Positions 29,890-40,405 of a DNA stretch of 64,000 bases are shown in pieces. Made by a program: the position numbers and the translations under genes. Source of the DNA: Cylindrotheca closterium (taxonomy: Eukaryota > Bacillariophyta > Bacillariophyceae > Bacillariales > Bacillariaceae); contig CAKOGP040000001.1 of the NCBI GenBank assembly GCA_933822405.4, forward strand, positions 9,083 to 73,082, given 5' to 3'. The stretch's first letter is position 1. The number at the start of each line of letters is the position of its first letter. The notes beneath the pieces were generated by a model. It ran no database searches. It saw nothing but the letters and a program-made list of their open reading frames with translations, and was not told where the DNA came from.

Positions 29890-30658
29890 TTACTTTTTGG
29901 ATCCTGTAACATACTTCCCAAAAGCTCCTCGGCCGCCCAATTCCAGTTGGACCTTCGCCTCCCCATTCTTCCATACTGCCCGTCCTACCAAATCTTCGGG
30001 CGACCTAGTGGCAGCAACTCCGTCACTATCCCATCGAGCGCTTACGATCAGATCCTCCTTGTTCCACCACAGATTGTTAAAGTCTGGTGATTGACCGTTG
30101 TCCGCACTAATGCTGGCAGCACCTTCCACGGTCAAATCTCGTGGACTGACAAGACTAAAGTCCAAAGGGAAACTTGGATTTTCAATCCGTGCCGCCAAGA
30201 CAGGCGGTGATTTTCCTCGGGATCCATTCAAAATTGCTGCTGGAACATTGTCGGGCTTGTCGGGTCGGCAGGTTAAATAGATTGCCGAGGAGGGTGTTGA
30301 AGAGGACAGAGATGATTGGGGGGGGTGCTGGAAACTCAATACCTGCAGCCAATGATACGGTTCCTTGTAACACCGTTCTTGGTTCGACTGTTTGGTTCAT
30401 TTCTTCTTCTGCTTGAGACATTTGGGGAGAGAGTATCAGCGAGGAGGAAACCATCATGGAAAACAACGAATTGTTGACGGTTCGTCGAGAGAGGATCATC
30501 AGCATACTACTAGAGGAGTCAGCATGAGTTGATGATGGTTCGGCGTGTAGACGACTCGAGGCTCGGTGGGACCGATTTGCCACAGACTGGAAGCACTCTG
30601 TGGACTTGATAGACAGTAAGATGGCCACTATATACGGGTATAAGGAAGTGGATTTCAT
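29890..30658 (-). CDS. Plastid (thylakoid lumen) protein, frame broken by an 8-G run
   Basis: ATG at 30656-30658. The leader is tripartite: an ER-type signal (residues ~1-22, ending ECF|Q in diatom ASAFAP style), a Ser-rich transit part, and a twin-arginine lumen signal (SRRTVNNSLFSMMVSSSL...SQA). The mature part begins GTVSLAAGIEFPAPP and then runs into a G8 homopolymer on the plus strand (30318-30325). With one base fewer, the frame continues through QSSLSSSTPSSAIYLTCRPD... to FGKYVTGSKK at 29890, giving about 255 aa. The mature region resembles the C-terminal beta domain of CcmI/CycH cytochrome c biogenesis proteins (G.V.L...P...A.P..A.R...FPL.F.L), a tentative match. Confidence 0.65.
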
Positions 30659-30886
30659 CTTGCAGTTGTTGTCGTGTTGGTTTGTTGTGACGTTTTGGAT
30701 ACAATGGCTTCCACAGCATTGATTAGTCCGACTGACGTAACACTAGTCAAAATTCTGAAAGTCTTCTGATGATTTCCATTTCAATTTTCAAAATCATACG
30801 ATCGTTTGAACAACTTCATCATTACTTTCCTCTTCTATCTCTCGCTCCTCCTTGCGACTATTTTATCATCGGTGGCCGGAGATATC

Positions 30887-32178
30887 ATGGACAGTTCGAT
30901 TCCTTCAACTCCTACGGTTCCACAAGTTCATGGTCTCCCGGTTCGTGACAAGGTCTGCATCATTGGCAGTGGCAATTGGGGATCAGCTATCGCTACAAAA
31001 GTGGGCGTGAATTGTGAACGACTTCGCCATTTTGATTCCAAAGTGAACATGTGGGTATTTGAAGAAATTGTCACACTGAAAGACGGAAGAAATGAAAAGT
31101 TGACCAAGGTCATCAACGAACAACACGAAAATGTCAAATACCTTCCAAATATCAAGCTTCCTGACAATATCGTGGCAGTAGCCGATTTGGCAGAAGCCTG
31201 CAAAGATGCTACATTATTGATATTTGTGCTTCCGCATCAGTTCCTACCAAAACTGCTTCCAGTAATCCGAAAGTCGGCTCATCCGTCATGTCGAGGTGTC
31301 AGTCTGATTAAGGGGTTGGGTGAGTTCTTTGGGTTTGACTGAAGAAGTGAATGAACTGTGAAATCTAACCGCTTTTCTTGTTGCTTCGACGTATGATGAA
31401 TTAATCTCTGCGAAAATTCAAAGATTTCTCTACCGAGACTGGGAAACCCATTCTCATTTCCAAGACCATCTCGGAAGCCATGGGCAGTAGCTTTCAATGT
31501 GGTGTCCTTATGGGCGCCAATGTCGCCAATGAAGTTGCTGCAGGCAAAATGTGTGAATCTACGCTAGCATCGAATTTCGGAAACGCGCAAGCGGACGAAG
31601 TGACCAGATTGGCTTTTGATACTCCTCCTAGCTTTCGTGTCCAACACATTCACGACGTTGCTGGGGCTGAAGTCTGTGGGGCCCTAAAGAATGTCATTGC
31701 TTTAGGTGCTGGTTTTGTTGATGGAGTCGGACTAGGAAGCAATACCAAGGCGGCACTCTTGAGAGTTGGATTGAAGGAAATGGCCAAATTTTGTCACATG
31801 TTTTTTGCAGGAGTGAAGGACTCGACCTTTACGGAAAGCTGTGGGATGGCTGATTTGATCACTACATGCTACAGTGGAAGAAATCGCAAGTGTGCAGAAG
31901 CCTTCGCCAAGGAACAGCTGAGTCAATCGAAGCAAGGCCAAACCAGCAGTGAAGCTATATGGGAGGCGATCGAAAAGGATTTGTTGAATGGTCAGAAGTT
32001 GCAGGGAACATTGACGGCAAAGGAAGCTTATGCATTGCTGAAGTCGCAAGGAGTACTGGATGAATTCCCGCTGATAACGGTGATTTACGAGATTGCTTTT
32101 GAAGGAAAGCCAGTGACTTCGATTGAGGAGGGTATTCGCGTCAATTCGCAAAGCAACTCCCACCCCTCACGACTATAA
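30887..32178 (+). CDS. GPD1: NAD-dependent glycerol-3-phosphate dehydrogenase
   Basis: Two exons: 30887-31319 and 31424-32178 (104-nt intron, GTGAGT...CAAAG, phase 1); 395 aa. Reduces dihydroxyacetone phosphate to glycerol-3-phosphate, feeding lipid and glycerol synthesis. Visible: NAD fold GSGNWGSA (27-34), [16 protein letters not shown] across the junction, GPDH catalytic-domain core GANVANEVA, and [24 protein letters not shown]. The C-terminus is SRL, a PTS1-type peroxisomal signal. A hydrophobic stretch is encoded in frame upstream (30806-30886) but lacks an ATG, so it is left as leader. The 5' region is divergent from the lumenal-protein gene. Confidence 0.93.
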
Positions 32179-32270
32179 GAAGACGCATGTAGTTACGGTA
32201 CTATTTTCAAATCATCATAGCTAAGCAAGGTGATTTTGTTACAATGCGACGACCAAACCAAAACTGAATG

Positions 32271-33140
32271 CTATATTTCGTCACTATCTTCTTCGTCTCG
32301 TCGTTTTCGGAAATGCCGGCCATGCGTCCCACCTTTAATATCAAATGGCTCCATACTCAAGCGAGGTTCTATTGCAATGATTTCGTCCCAAAGTTCCATC
32401 TCATTCAATATTTTCTTTAATTGGAAAGAGATGGGTGCTATGCACTCTCGTTGTTCTCCATCAAACTCAAAGTCCAGCTTCCAACAATGCAATGCCAACC
32501 GATTCCATTCTTTATTCTCCCTCCAGTACCGATTGCAACGAGAGCTACCATGCTGTGAATCACCAATAATGGGGTGCCCAATATCAAAGGCATGCCGCCG
32601 AATTTGATGCGTTCTACCAGTCAAGGGCTCACACAAGAGCAAGGAACACCGATCATCTTCCCTGCCTTTGGTAGTGGCCAAAAGTGTAAACTTGGTCATT
32701 GCATCCTTGATCGTTCCTTTGACTCGCAGTGGTTTGTCGACGAGCACGCTAGATTCTTCTCGATTCCATTCTCCTCGTACCAATGCTAGGTATTGTTTGT
32801 GGCCCTTGCGAATGGCAGCATCGTGCAACTTTCCTGCCGTTTCAGAATCAAAGGCCAACAACATTGCTCCAGATGTTCGATGATCTAACCGATGCACAGG
32901 GAAGACCTTTCGAGCCAATTGTCGTTTGACGGATGTGGTGAGGACTTTGACGTGCTTGGGGGTCCCCTTGGATCGATGTACTGTTAATCCACAAGGCTTA
33001 TCAACACAAACCCAAGAGTTATGATACTGCAAGACAGGAATGCGCTGTCTCTTTGGCTGCGCATTAGTAGGGGAAGACAGTGAGTTAACGTTCAGCCACA
33101 GAGCAGTGATCAACAAAAGAAGCAGTGTGACTGAAGTCAT
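32271..33140 (-). CDS. RluA/TruC-family pseudouridine synthase, probably organelle-targeted
   Basis: 289 aa, single exon. Core motifs of the RluA clan: HRLDHRTSG (83-91) with catalytic Asp86, KQYLALVRG, and GRTHQIRRH...GHPIIGD. The HRLDxxTSG form with 'GAMLLAFDSE' following is closest to bacterial TruC (tRNA U65). The N-terminus is a clear signal peptide (LLLLLITALWLNVNS) followed by a Pro/Gln/Lys stretch, so plastid import through the ER or residence in the secretory pathway is likely rather than a cytosolic role. It converges with the GPDH gene (92 bp between stops). Confidence 0.88.
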   Translation of the reverse strand: MTSVTLLLLLITALWLNVNSLSSPTNAQPKRQRIPVLQYHNSWVCVDKPCGLTVHRSKGTPKHVKVLTTSVKRQLARKVFPVHRLDHRTSGAMLLAFDSETAGKLHDAAIRKGHKQYLALVRGEWNREESSVLVDKPLRVKGTIKDAMTKFTLLATTKGREDDRCSLLLCEPLTGRTHQIRRHAFDIGHPIIGDSQHGSSRCNRYWRENKEWNRLALHCWKLDFEFDGEQRECIAPISFQLKKILNEMELWDEIIAIEPRLSMEPFDIKGGTHGRHFRKRRDEEDSDEI

Positions 33141-33556
33141 TTTTCATTTTCTGATCTTTGTTGAGAGGTGATGATGGATGTAACAAAGCTATCCTAGTAC
33201 TCACTATTTCAGTCGAAAGGTTCAAAAATACTCTACCCATCAAAATTTACCGTCGCAAAATATGATTTACGCATATTTTAGTCTGTTGCAACATCAAGCA
33301 AAAGAGATCGATGAAGCTTGACAGCTTGGAAGTATGTACGTCGATGTAGCAACATGAAAATCATAGTCATATTTGCTGTAATGTATCGGGTCTGCCAGGT
33401 ACGAAGTTAGCACCGGGAATCCGCTTTTGTCGAGGATACAGCTACAATGTTTAGCTAGAGAACGAGGCAAGGTCAAGATGTCGAAAATCATTTTGGCTAC
33501 AAGTTCTCGTACTATTCTACAATGAATAAGCTTCGGATTTACTCCACTTCGGAGAT
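33141..33556. other. Intergenic, nothing recognised
   Basis: 416 bp between a gene start and the stop of the next minus-strand gene. A minus-strand frame at 33294-33560 overlaps the stop of the Cys-rich gene and has no family features. Confidence 0.45.
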
Positions 33557-34642
33557 TCACCCTGCCAAATCGAAAAGCTGGGATACATCAAGATCTTGAG
33601 CTAAAGCGATTGTAACAGCCGTTCCGAGCATTATCCAAGAGAGGAACGGCATTGTAACCTTGGCAGCACTGACGTTCGTACCATCATTCACTGGGTCCAC
33701 GCTATTTCCTATATCACCATCTTCATCACTGTTTTCATTACCATTCTCTTCACCATCCTCATCATCACAGGTTTGATCTAAAATGGTTGGAATGCTGACC
33801 AGATCTTCACACAAGTTGCCCGAATGATTGCCTTCGGTATTGGCGCAATTAAAGTTGGCACAGGTTCCTTGATAGGTCTGGTTCGATTCCGGATCTTTAT
33901 AGTCGTAGTACAACATGTTGCAAGAGTCACAAGAGACTCCGTTGAATTCAATGCTGCATCCAGAGGCGTCGGTTGGTTGGTGCGCATACTCGACGCAAAC
34001 ATTTTGGTCGTAGGGAAGAAAGAATTCGTAGCACCAATCAATGGCGTAACTGTCTGCCGAAGCAATTTTGAATTCAGCAGATAAGTGAACACAGGTCTCG
34101 CATGATGTTTCTTGAAAGCAATAACTGTCAGCAAGAGAGCACTTGACCGACCCCGTGCGAGAATCGCTGTCAAAGGTCGAGCAGTTGCAATTGAGATCCT
34201 GAGTCCAACTTCCACTTGTTGTGCAGTAGTAGGTTGCAGCATCGACATAGTAGCCACCGGCAAATAAATTGCGGGCAGTCATGGGACCAGCGTCAACACA
34301 AATGCCTCCAAGCTTCGATTCCTTGCTTTCCATGCAATAGTACTGGTCAGTACTACCGCAAGCTAAAATTCCGATATCAGCATCTACGCCTGCGGTTGGA
34401 TCACATTCAACACTTTCGGTCCTATTGGCGTTGTTCTTTAGGACACGAGACTTATGATTCCCAAGCGCCTTGCTCCAGGCTTCACCGAATCGTGGCGGAA
34501 TGCGGAGTGTCTCGAGCTGCCTTCGGACCGGGATGTTCGAATTTGAAAGCAAACCCCAATCCGAGACGAGCTTATCATTGTTGCCGGTAACAGTTGGCAA
34601 TGCGTTTGTCAGAACAGCCAAAGCGGCGAGACTAACTCTCAT
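33557..34642 (-). CDS. Secreted Cys-rich protein, C-terminally membrane-anchored
   Basis: 361 aa, single exon. Signal peptide at residues 1-20 (VSLAALAVLTNALPTVTG). The mature part has about 24 Cys in pairs (CNCSTF, CSLADSYC, ETSCETC, CDSC) with N-glycosylation sequons, then an acidic Asn/Glu/Asp linker and a hydrophobic C-terminus (MPFLSWIMLGTAVTIALA), consistent with a GPI-type or TM anchor. No named domain recognised; the Cys pattern looks like a lineage-specific extracellular family. A cell-surface or frustule-associated role is possible but not shown. Confidence 0.75.
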   Translation of the reverse strand: MRVSLAALAVLTNALPTVTGNNDKLVSDWGLLSNSNIPVRRQLETLRIPPRFGEAWSKALGNHKSRVLKNNANRTESVECDPTAGVDADIGILACGSTDQYYCMESKESKLGGICVDAGPMTARNLFAGGYYVDAATYYCTTSGSWTQDLNCNCSTFDSDSRTGSVKCSLADSYCFQETSCETCVHLSAEFKIASADSYAIDWCYEFFLPYDQNVCVEYAHQPTDASGCSIEFNGVSCDSCNMLYYDYKDPESNQTYQGTCANFNCANTEGNHSGNLCEDLVSIPTILDQTCDDEDGEENGNENSDEDGDIGNSVDPVNDGTNVSAAKVTMPFLSWIMLGTAVTIALAQDLDVSQLFDLAG

Positions 34643-35065
34643 GATGATGCTTTGGAGGGGTGAAAGGGGGCTAGTTTCGTGGCACGAAACAATGATTTGT
34701 GGCTTGGACGATCAAATGGCGCCCCCGCATCATAATCCAGTCCGTCAAGCAGAGCAGCTTATCATCGTGGATACTCAAACACTCCATTAGTTATTGTTGC
34801 CTAGCATTTTCATACTGCGTGGTAATCGCAACATGTGGCTAGACTGTTAGACCGTTGCTGAGGAACTTTCTGCTGATGATTCGTGGCAACTCCGTCGAGG
34901 TGCAGCGGAGACTTTGAGGATGCTGACTGAACTATTTTAGTCATCGTGGAAGGTCGGAGTTGTGTCTGCACGATTAAAAACATCATGCGACTGAAACTTG
35001 TGATGTACTTGTACTCAACTTACTTTAATTAAAATTAGGCATGAAATGTACATCGCCACGGTCAA
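34643..35065. other. Intergenic, nothing recognised
   Basis: 423 bp upstream of the secreted-protein gene and downstream of the sulfotransferase gene. No repeat or gene seen. Confidence 0.45.
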
Positions 35066-36958
35066 TCAACAGCTCTTCTTCTCATCGTTATCTTGTGCCA
35101 TTTGCCTTCTGACGTCTTTCCAATTCGTAAATCGCTTTGGTCCACGGACGAGCCCTTTGCCATTGATTGACATGAAAGAATTCGGCTTTCCATCAATCTC
35201 CACACCAAATTGGTCCAATGGTTCCAACTTCCAACTGTTTGTGGAAGAAAGCACAAGAGAAGCAAAAACTGTCAGAACCTGATTCGTGGTCTAGAGTAGC
35301 AACGATAATAATAAAAGCACTCACTCTACGTACTCTTCAGGATTTGGTTTCATCATTTCTTCATACCCAAACTTGATCATTGTATCGGTAATGCCTCGAT
35401 TCAATTCGTTCAACAGCTCCGTTGAGTACATGCCAGTACTGAGAGACTTTCCAATACCTCCTGATCTCGGTCGATAGGATCCCAAATTTTCAATCTGCTC
35501 CTCTCGGATGCACCGGCTGATGCGGTCTTCAAAGAACCCCATATTTTGGACTTCTAGTGTAAAACGAATCACTTTTGCAATCACCTTATCCGTATGACGA
35601 ATCAAGTCTTCGTATCGAATGACTAGCAGTGGAATCTGCTGTGCTAACCAGTACTCGTGGAAGTCCCTCCAGACCTGAATTTCCTTCCTTGCCATTTCTG
35701 CAAAGACTGCAGCATTACGTTTCCGTTGCTCCTCCGTCAGACTAGTAGTATGAGTATTAGTCATCATCAGATTGAAGTAAGATTCCATGGCATCGTATGG
35801 ATTCCGCACAAGGAGGACTGCACGATTCACCAAAAAGGGTGGCTATGGAACAATAATGCGAGACAGTCAAAAGGTGAGGGTATATGATGGAAAATGAATT
35901 TCTTCTTTTTCATTTCCTTGAGAAGATTGACTTACCGATCCACGGCGTTCTGGATAATGCGTCTTGACAAACTGGACAGCATTGCTTTCTGTTGCGGCTT
36001 CTCCCACCAAATCATGTTTGGTCAAGCCACCTCTCATGTCACTGCCAGTCACTCGCAAAGTCGTTCGTTCGTACAACGTTCGCAACAAGCTATTCCCGCT
36101 ACGAGGATAAGACGCCAGCACTGCCACGGCTCGGGGACAGGGAGAAAAGAGCAGCAGTTCCAGCTGGGATGGAAATGAAACGGCAACGTTGGTACCCTTG
36201 TTATTGTTGTCTTCGGCATCCTCCTCTGCCTCTTCTTTTTGTTCCTGTGCCAGTTTCTTCTTGTAGTCGACCATGAGACCTTGCCATTCCGCAATAGCAA
36301 TCTGTTCAGTCGTCTTGTTCTTGGCATAGACATGCTGGTTATACACCTTTGCGTCATCATCACAAGCAGTGCATTGTTGTTGACCAAGGTATCGTATTCG
36401 TTTTGCCAACCGTCTTGTATTTAGTCGCGCTAGCAGGGTATGCGGATCTTGTGGAATGGTTATTGTTTTGATCTTTGTCAGTTCTTGGTCTCCATTTGCC
36501 GTTGTTGTTTTTGTTTTTGTTTTTGGTGTTGATTGGTCACCACCATCTTCTGACACTTGTGATGGTTTGACCGTGGGAAGCTTGGCATTTTGAAAGCGCG
36601 GATACGCTTTCCCCAGCTGCAACCTGTCCGTTTCGTCCAGGTAGAAAAACAACAGTCGAAACGCCAACTGTCTATTCAAGAAATTGAGATAGTTGTTGGG
36701 TTGGCGAGGCTGATTCTTCTTGTCATTATTTCTACTGACAGGTTGCTGTTCGGAAGCTGATGATGATCGATGATTGGAATTGTTGTTTCGATTGTTTTTG
36801 TGGTTTCGACCACCATTCTTGGCTTTTGATTTCTTTCGTCCCATCGTTTTTCTTATTGTGTCGTCTATAATAGCAAAGCAAGCAAATGAGTCTTCCTCCC
36901 ACGGTGAGTAAATTGCCGTAACGTGTTCAAACTTCGTTGTTGTTGGGTTCATTGACAT
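35066..36958 (-). CDS. PAPS-dependent sulfotransferase
   Basis: Three exons on the minus strand: 36958-35936, 35842-35325, 35234-35066; introns of 93 and 90 nt (GTAAGT...CATAG; GTGAGT...AACAG), phases 0 and 2; 569 aa. The PAPS 5'-phosphosulfate loop is YPRSGNSLLR (about 283-292) and the 3'-phosphate motif is LLVRNPYDAMESYF (351-364), encoded on different exons. WSCD-type spacing (TGSDMRGG after the P-loop) and RYEDLIRH follow. Residues 40-270 are Lys/Asn/Gln-rich and low-complexity. A second ATG at 36844 (MGRKKSK) is also a reasonable start. There is no obvious TM segment. The third exon (LDQFGVEIDGKPN...GPKRF.NWKDVRR) would be missed without splicing. Confidence 0.83.
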
Positions 36959-37440
36959 TGTTTCAAATTTCGAAAAGTGGTCCGGTGAATCAAACCTCTG
37001 CACAGCAAAGATTGGGTGACATGTGTATGTACCGTACGTTTGGAATTTAACAAAAGTAGAATCGGCAAGTACAAAGGATCTATGAGAAAATCGACTTTTC
37101 CAATAATTCTTCTTCCACGCCGCAATAAATATTATTGTCTGTGGCGTGGGCTATTCAGTTTTTAGACTATTGCTATATCTCAGGAGGAGATACCAAATCT
37201 AAGGTCGAAGGTTACCGTTTGCCTAAGTAATTTATATTATCTTCATGACCGTATGCTCGGCGCGCGCGCTATTTTTCCGCCCTCAATTTCTTTCCCGTAC
37301 ATTGTACATACACAAGATATTAAGTACCAAGTCTACGTGAAATACCAATTTCCAGGCTCCGAGTCAAAATTGCAAATTCTCCGGAGCCACCGTCCACACC
37401 AAGATGACTGCCATAACAAGGCAATATACATATAGTCCAG
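36959..37440. other. Intergenic, nothing recognised
   Basis: 482 bp between the divergent sulfotransferase and the 37441 ORF. AT-rich; no motif or gene beyond ATG-less extensions. Confidence 0.4.
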
Positions 37441-37989
37441 ATGCCAAAGAAGGCCAGGTCCAAGAACTTAGCAAGGAGGAGGAAATGTTCCGGATCAAAA
37501 GAAGGTGGTGAACCAGCAAAAAAGAAGAAAAAAGAACCAGGTGTCCTGAGACCACCACAAGAAACGAATCCAACCATCCATGAACAACCGCCGCTCGAAG
37601 AGCCAAGTGACCTAGCGACAACAGCAGTACAGGATGATGGTGCGCCTGTCAATGAATTGGAATTTGAGGATGTTGTCTTGGGAGATATTCCTCCAAAGGG
37701 TCTACTTGATAATCCCAATATCAGGTGTAAGCAAATCGAATCCAAGAGGATCTGCATCGAATATATTTTCATCAATGTTCATCACGCTCCTCCAAGGGAG
37801 AAATGGTCTGGCAAAAACGGAGTTTCTGCTCAAATCAAGAAAGCCCTAGCAATTCCTGAAGGGAAGGCCGGAGGGAAAAGGGATCTGGATTTAGGAAATG
37901 TTTGGTTCTGCATCATGATGCCAAACCAGCAGCAAAGATCAAGATTGAAGAAGCAAGCAAGACTTGTGAGCAACAGAGGCTCCCAGTAG
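37441..37989 (+). CDS. ORF with basic leader and HTH-like core, possible transposon remnant
   Basis: 182 aa from ATG 37441. The N-terminus is Lys/Arg-rich (KKARSKNLARRRK, KKKKK), the middle Pro/Glu-rich, and the end has a helical stretch (IFINVHHAPPREKWSGKNGV, QIKKALAIPEG) that reads like the DNA-binding start of a transposase. It stops before any catalytic region, and downstream there is no continuation. I cannot name the family; it may be an N-terminal fragment left by a DNA transposon, or an unrelated orphan gene. Confidence 0.4.
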   Translation: MPKKARSKNLARRRKCSGSKEGGEPAKKKKKEPGVLRPPQETNPTIHEQPPLEEPSDLATTAVQDDGAPVNELEFEDVVLGDIPPKGLLDNPNIRCKQIESKRICIEYIFINVHHAPPREKWSGKNGVSAQIKKALAIPEGKAGGKRDLDLGNVWFCIMMPNQQQRSRLKKQARLVSNRGSQ

Positions 37990-38727
37990 TAGATAGTGAA
38001 ACTCAGGTGCCAATTCAACACAATTGATAGTAATAGCTCTACTAGTTATAGAAGCATTAGTGGTTAGTAAGATTTTAACTGCCTTTGGTACCATGGTGAG
38101 CCATAGCTTTTCTCAAAATTGAAAAAAACGATGAAGCAAGAATCCGGATTGGTCTGTCTGTTGTCAGTAAAATGTGAGCGAAAAATATCGAATTTTTTAT
38201 TCAAATCGTTGATGCGACACATTTGGCACGTGCGCAACTCTAAGTAATCCAACTCACGGACAAAATTTCAGATGCAAATTGCAGTGTTTTACCGCGGTTT
38301 TTGCTGATTCCTGATGGTTCCAATGAAATCTACGTGAAAAACTGGTCTAGACTATATATCCAAGTATTTTTCTTACATGGTTTTACGATTTTTTGTTTCC
38401 CCAACTTTCATTAAATTCCAAATGGACGGTAGATACTGCCAAATTAGATCAGTGGAGCAAACCGGGGTAGATCCGCCTACAAGTATGGATAATCTGACCA
38501 TACCTAGAGCACCGACCACTCCCAACTAAAGAATGTCGATTATTCGAGCAATTTCTGATACTACAGTAGCAGCATTGGAATGACAGGTGCTGAGGTCGTT
38601 TATGAGAGGGGAAATTTCAAAAACTTGTTTCTAGTTGTTGTAATAAGAGTTTGTTTTGTTTGTGTGCTTGTTTTGCTTCAGCCAATTGCCCAAGTGTGGC
38701 AATATCACTAAAACTGAAAATAAAAGT
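37990..38727. other. Intergenic, AT-rich, nothing recognised
   Basis: 738 bp with no conserved frame or repeat. If the preceding ORF is a mobile-element remnant, its right end lies here, but no terminal repeat was found. Confidence 0.45.
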
Positions 38728-39609
38728 TTACTCATCCAATGGAACCTTGGCAGATTCTCCAAACAGCAAGGTATCGGGCATAAGTGGCATACCCAGCATA
38801 AGAGTAAAGGAATAGATCAAGGTGATGACCAATCCAAGTGCTGTCCACAATACAACGTTGAAATATTGGATTTGGAACATGGTCTTGTAGGTAGTTATCA
38901 ATTCACCATAGGCATTGTAGTATTTGTAGCCATAGTAACCATTGTTTTCATCTCCGTCATCTTCTTGAAGACGACGGTGGCTAGTGAATTCATTAGCATC
39001 ATGTTCATCTTCAGTAATATCTTCCACCATCAAGTGAAGAACGACCTTGTTTCCATTCTCTTTGCATGACTTCTTCATGTCCTTGATCATTCCCGAGACT
39101 TGGGCATCCACATCCGCAGCTTGTTCCTTATCAGCAACTTGGAATGAAACTCCGGAAATACCAGATTCCTTGGCCTTGGATTCAACACTAAGCTTTAGTG
39201 AAGAAATATCCTCGACATTGTCCACATTTTTGACTCCATTCAAGATCGATTTGGATTTCTTTCCGTGGCATTTCAAGTGTCCTACAGTTTCATCCTCATT
39301 CGACATCATGGCATTCAATTCGGGCATATTCTCCAAATCAGCACCAGAAATACTGACAACTACACTACTCTCTGGCTTATTGAAGAGATCAGGAACGACT
39401 GCCATTCCAGATTCTTGCAATTTACGTCCGCCGTGAAGCGCTTGGAAAAAGGAAGTGACTCCCGCAGCCGACGTTTCCGGGTGTCCTGCATTGGCACGGT
39501 GAACGGTTCCAGTAGGTCCCAATTCAATGACGGCAACCTTGGTGGCAGCATCCACAGAAGACGCCAATGCTAGTGCCGCAGTCCATACTAGTAACGATCG
39601 AGTCATCAT
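38728..39609 (-). CDS. Type I membrane protein, V-ATPase accessory (ATP6AP2/Voa1-like)
   Basis: 293 aa, single exon, ATG at 39607-39609. Signal peptide (about 1-21, SLLVWTAALALASSVDAA), a lumenal domain of ~220 residues, then a Tyr-rich juxtamembrane stretch (YYGYKYYNAYGEL), one TM (about 247-270: FNVVLWTALGLVITLIYSFT) and a short tail with MPDTLLFGESAK. TM plus the 'MxxDTLLF/DSIIYR' tail is the signature of ATP6AP2 (prorenin receptor) and fungal Voa1, assembly factors of the V-ATPase membrane sector. The lumenal domain is too diverged to confirm by eye. Confidence 0.65.
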   Translation of the reverse strand: MMTRSLLVWTAALALASSVDAATKVAVIELGPTGTVHRANAGHPETSAAGVTSFFQALHGGRKLQESGMAVVPDLFNKPESSVVVSISGADLENMPELNAMMSNEDETVGHLKCHGKKSKSILNGVKNVDNVEDISSLKLSVESKAKESGISGVSFQVADKEQAADVDAQVSGMIKDMKKSCKENGNKVVLHLMVEDITEDEHDANEFTSHRRLQEDDGDENNGYYGYKYYNAYGELITTYKTMFQIQYFNVVLWTALGLVITLIYSFTLMLGMPLMPDTLLFGESAKVPLDE

Positions 39610-40405
39610 GTTGTCTGTGTAGTGTGTCTGTTAGTGCTAGTAGTGCTGTTTGTTGTTCCCAACGTCCTTCGTCCTTCCCTCTGCTCAACGGGAATTGAAA
39701 TCCAATCTGGAGCCGTGCTCCGGCCGATCGATGGCTACTGGATGCTACCAGATTTCGTCGTAGAGCATTTCGTTGGCCGACGTGAAATAAATATACCCTT
39801 TACCTACGTTGATGAATAGTGATAAAGATTTGGCGTGCGTAAAAAAGACAGATGTAGTGCTTTATCAGAAGATTCATTCATCTGCTTTGGCGAGTTGGAA
39901 TGAATCTGGTGGAATGTCCCCCGGCGGAGGAAATCTGGTGGAAAATCTGGTGGAACCCTTTTCATTGGCCATGGTGGCGAAGAAGTATCTTCCCAGAAAG
40001 GTCATGGCTTCGGGAAGGTATCTAAAGTGAGGACAGAGACAGCATCCAAATGTACACAAAGCAGGTCTAATGAACGATATGCGAAGTGGTGGTGGTGATG
40101 TTTGACAAAGAAGAGTGATCTTCATCGGAGGAAAACCAATAATTTTTGAATACCATAACAAATAATCATCTATTGTACAATTTACTCGGCTTCCCCTTCT
40201 GAAACTCGTGTCAAGCGCCTTTGATATTCCCCTGAGAAGCTGTCGTTGACACATGGTTTTTAATGCATTGTCCAATTTCAGGATTCATCAATTTTAATCG
40301 TTCGGTCATTTTCATATCATAGCTGGTGCTTGTTCGAATGAATCTCGTCATCGTTTTGGAATGAACCAAATTCACAATGACAGACTCCGCTGACTCAACC
40401 GGGAT
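39610..40405. other. Intergenic; possible exon of an unresolved minus-strand gene
   Basis: On the minus strand a strong acceptor (pyrimidine tract ending CTTTAG, 40021-40030) precedes an open stretch 40020-39875 reading YLPEAMTFLGRYFFATMANE... to a TGA. An upstream frame (about 40225-40185, SGEYQRRLTRVSEGEAE) ends at a GTAAAT donor in matching phase. I could not find a clean first exon, so no gene is called. On the plus strand an open frame at 39809-40030 has no features. Confidence 0.3.

Noticed and set aside
33880..33896. T-loop-like GGTTCGATTCC resembling a tRNA
   Set aside because: It lies inside the Cys-rich protein gene and no acceptor stem or anticodon arm folds around it.
39874..40275. 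133-codon minus-strand frame treated as one gene
   Set aside because: An in-frame acceptor-like pyrimidine tract splits it, and the 5' half has no ATG context; kept only as a possible exon in the intergenic note.
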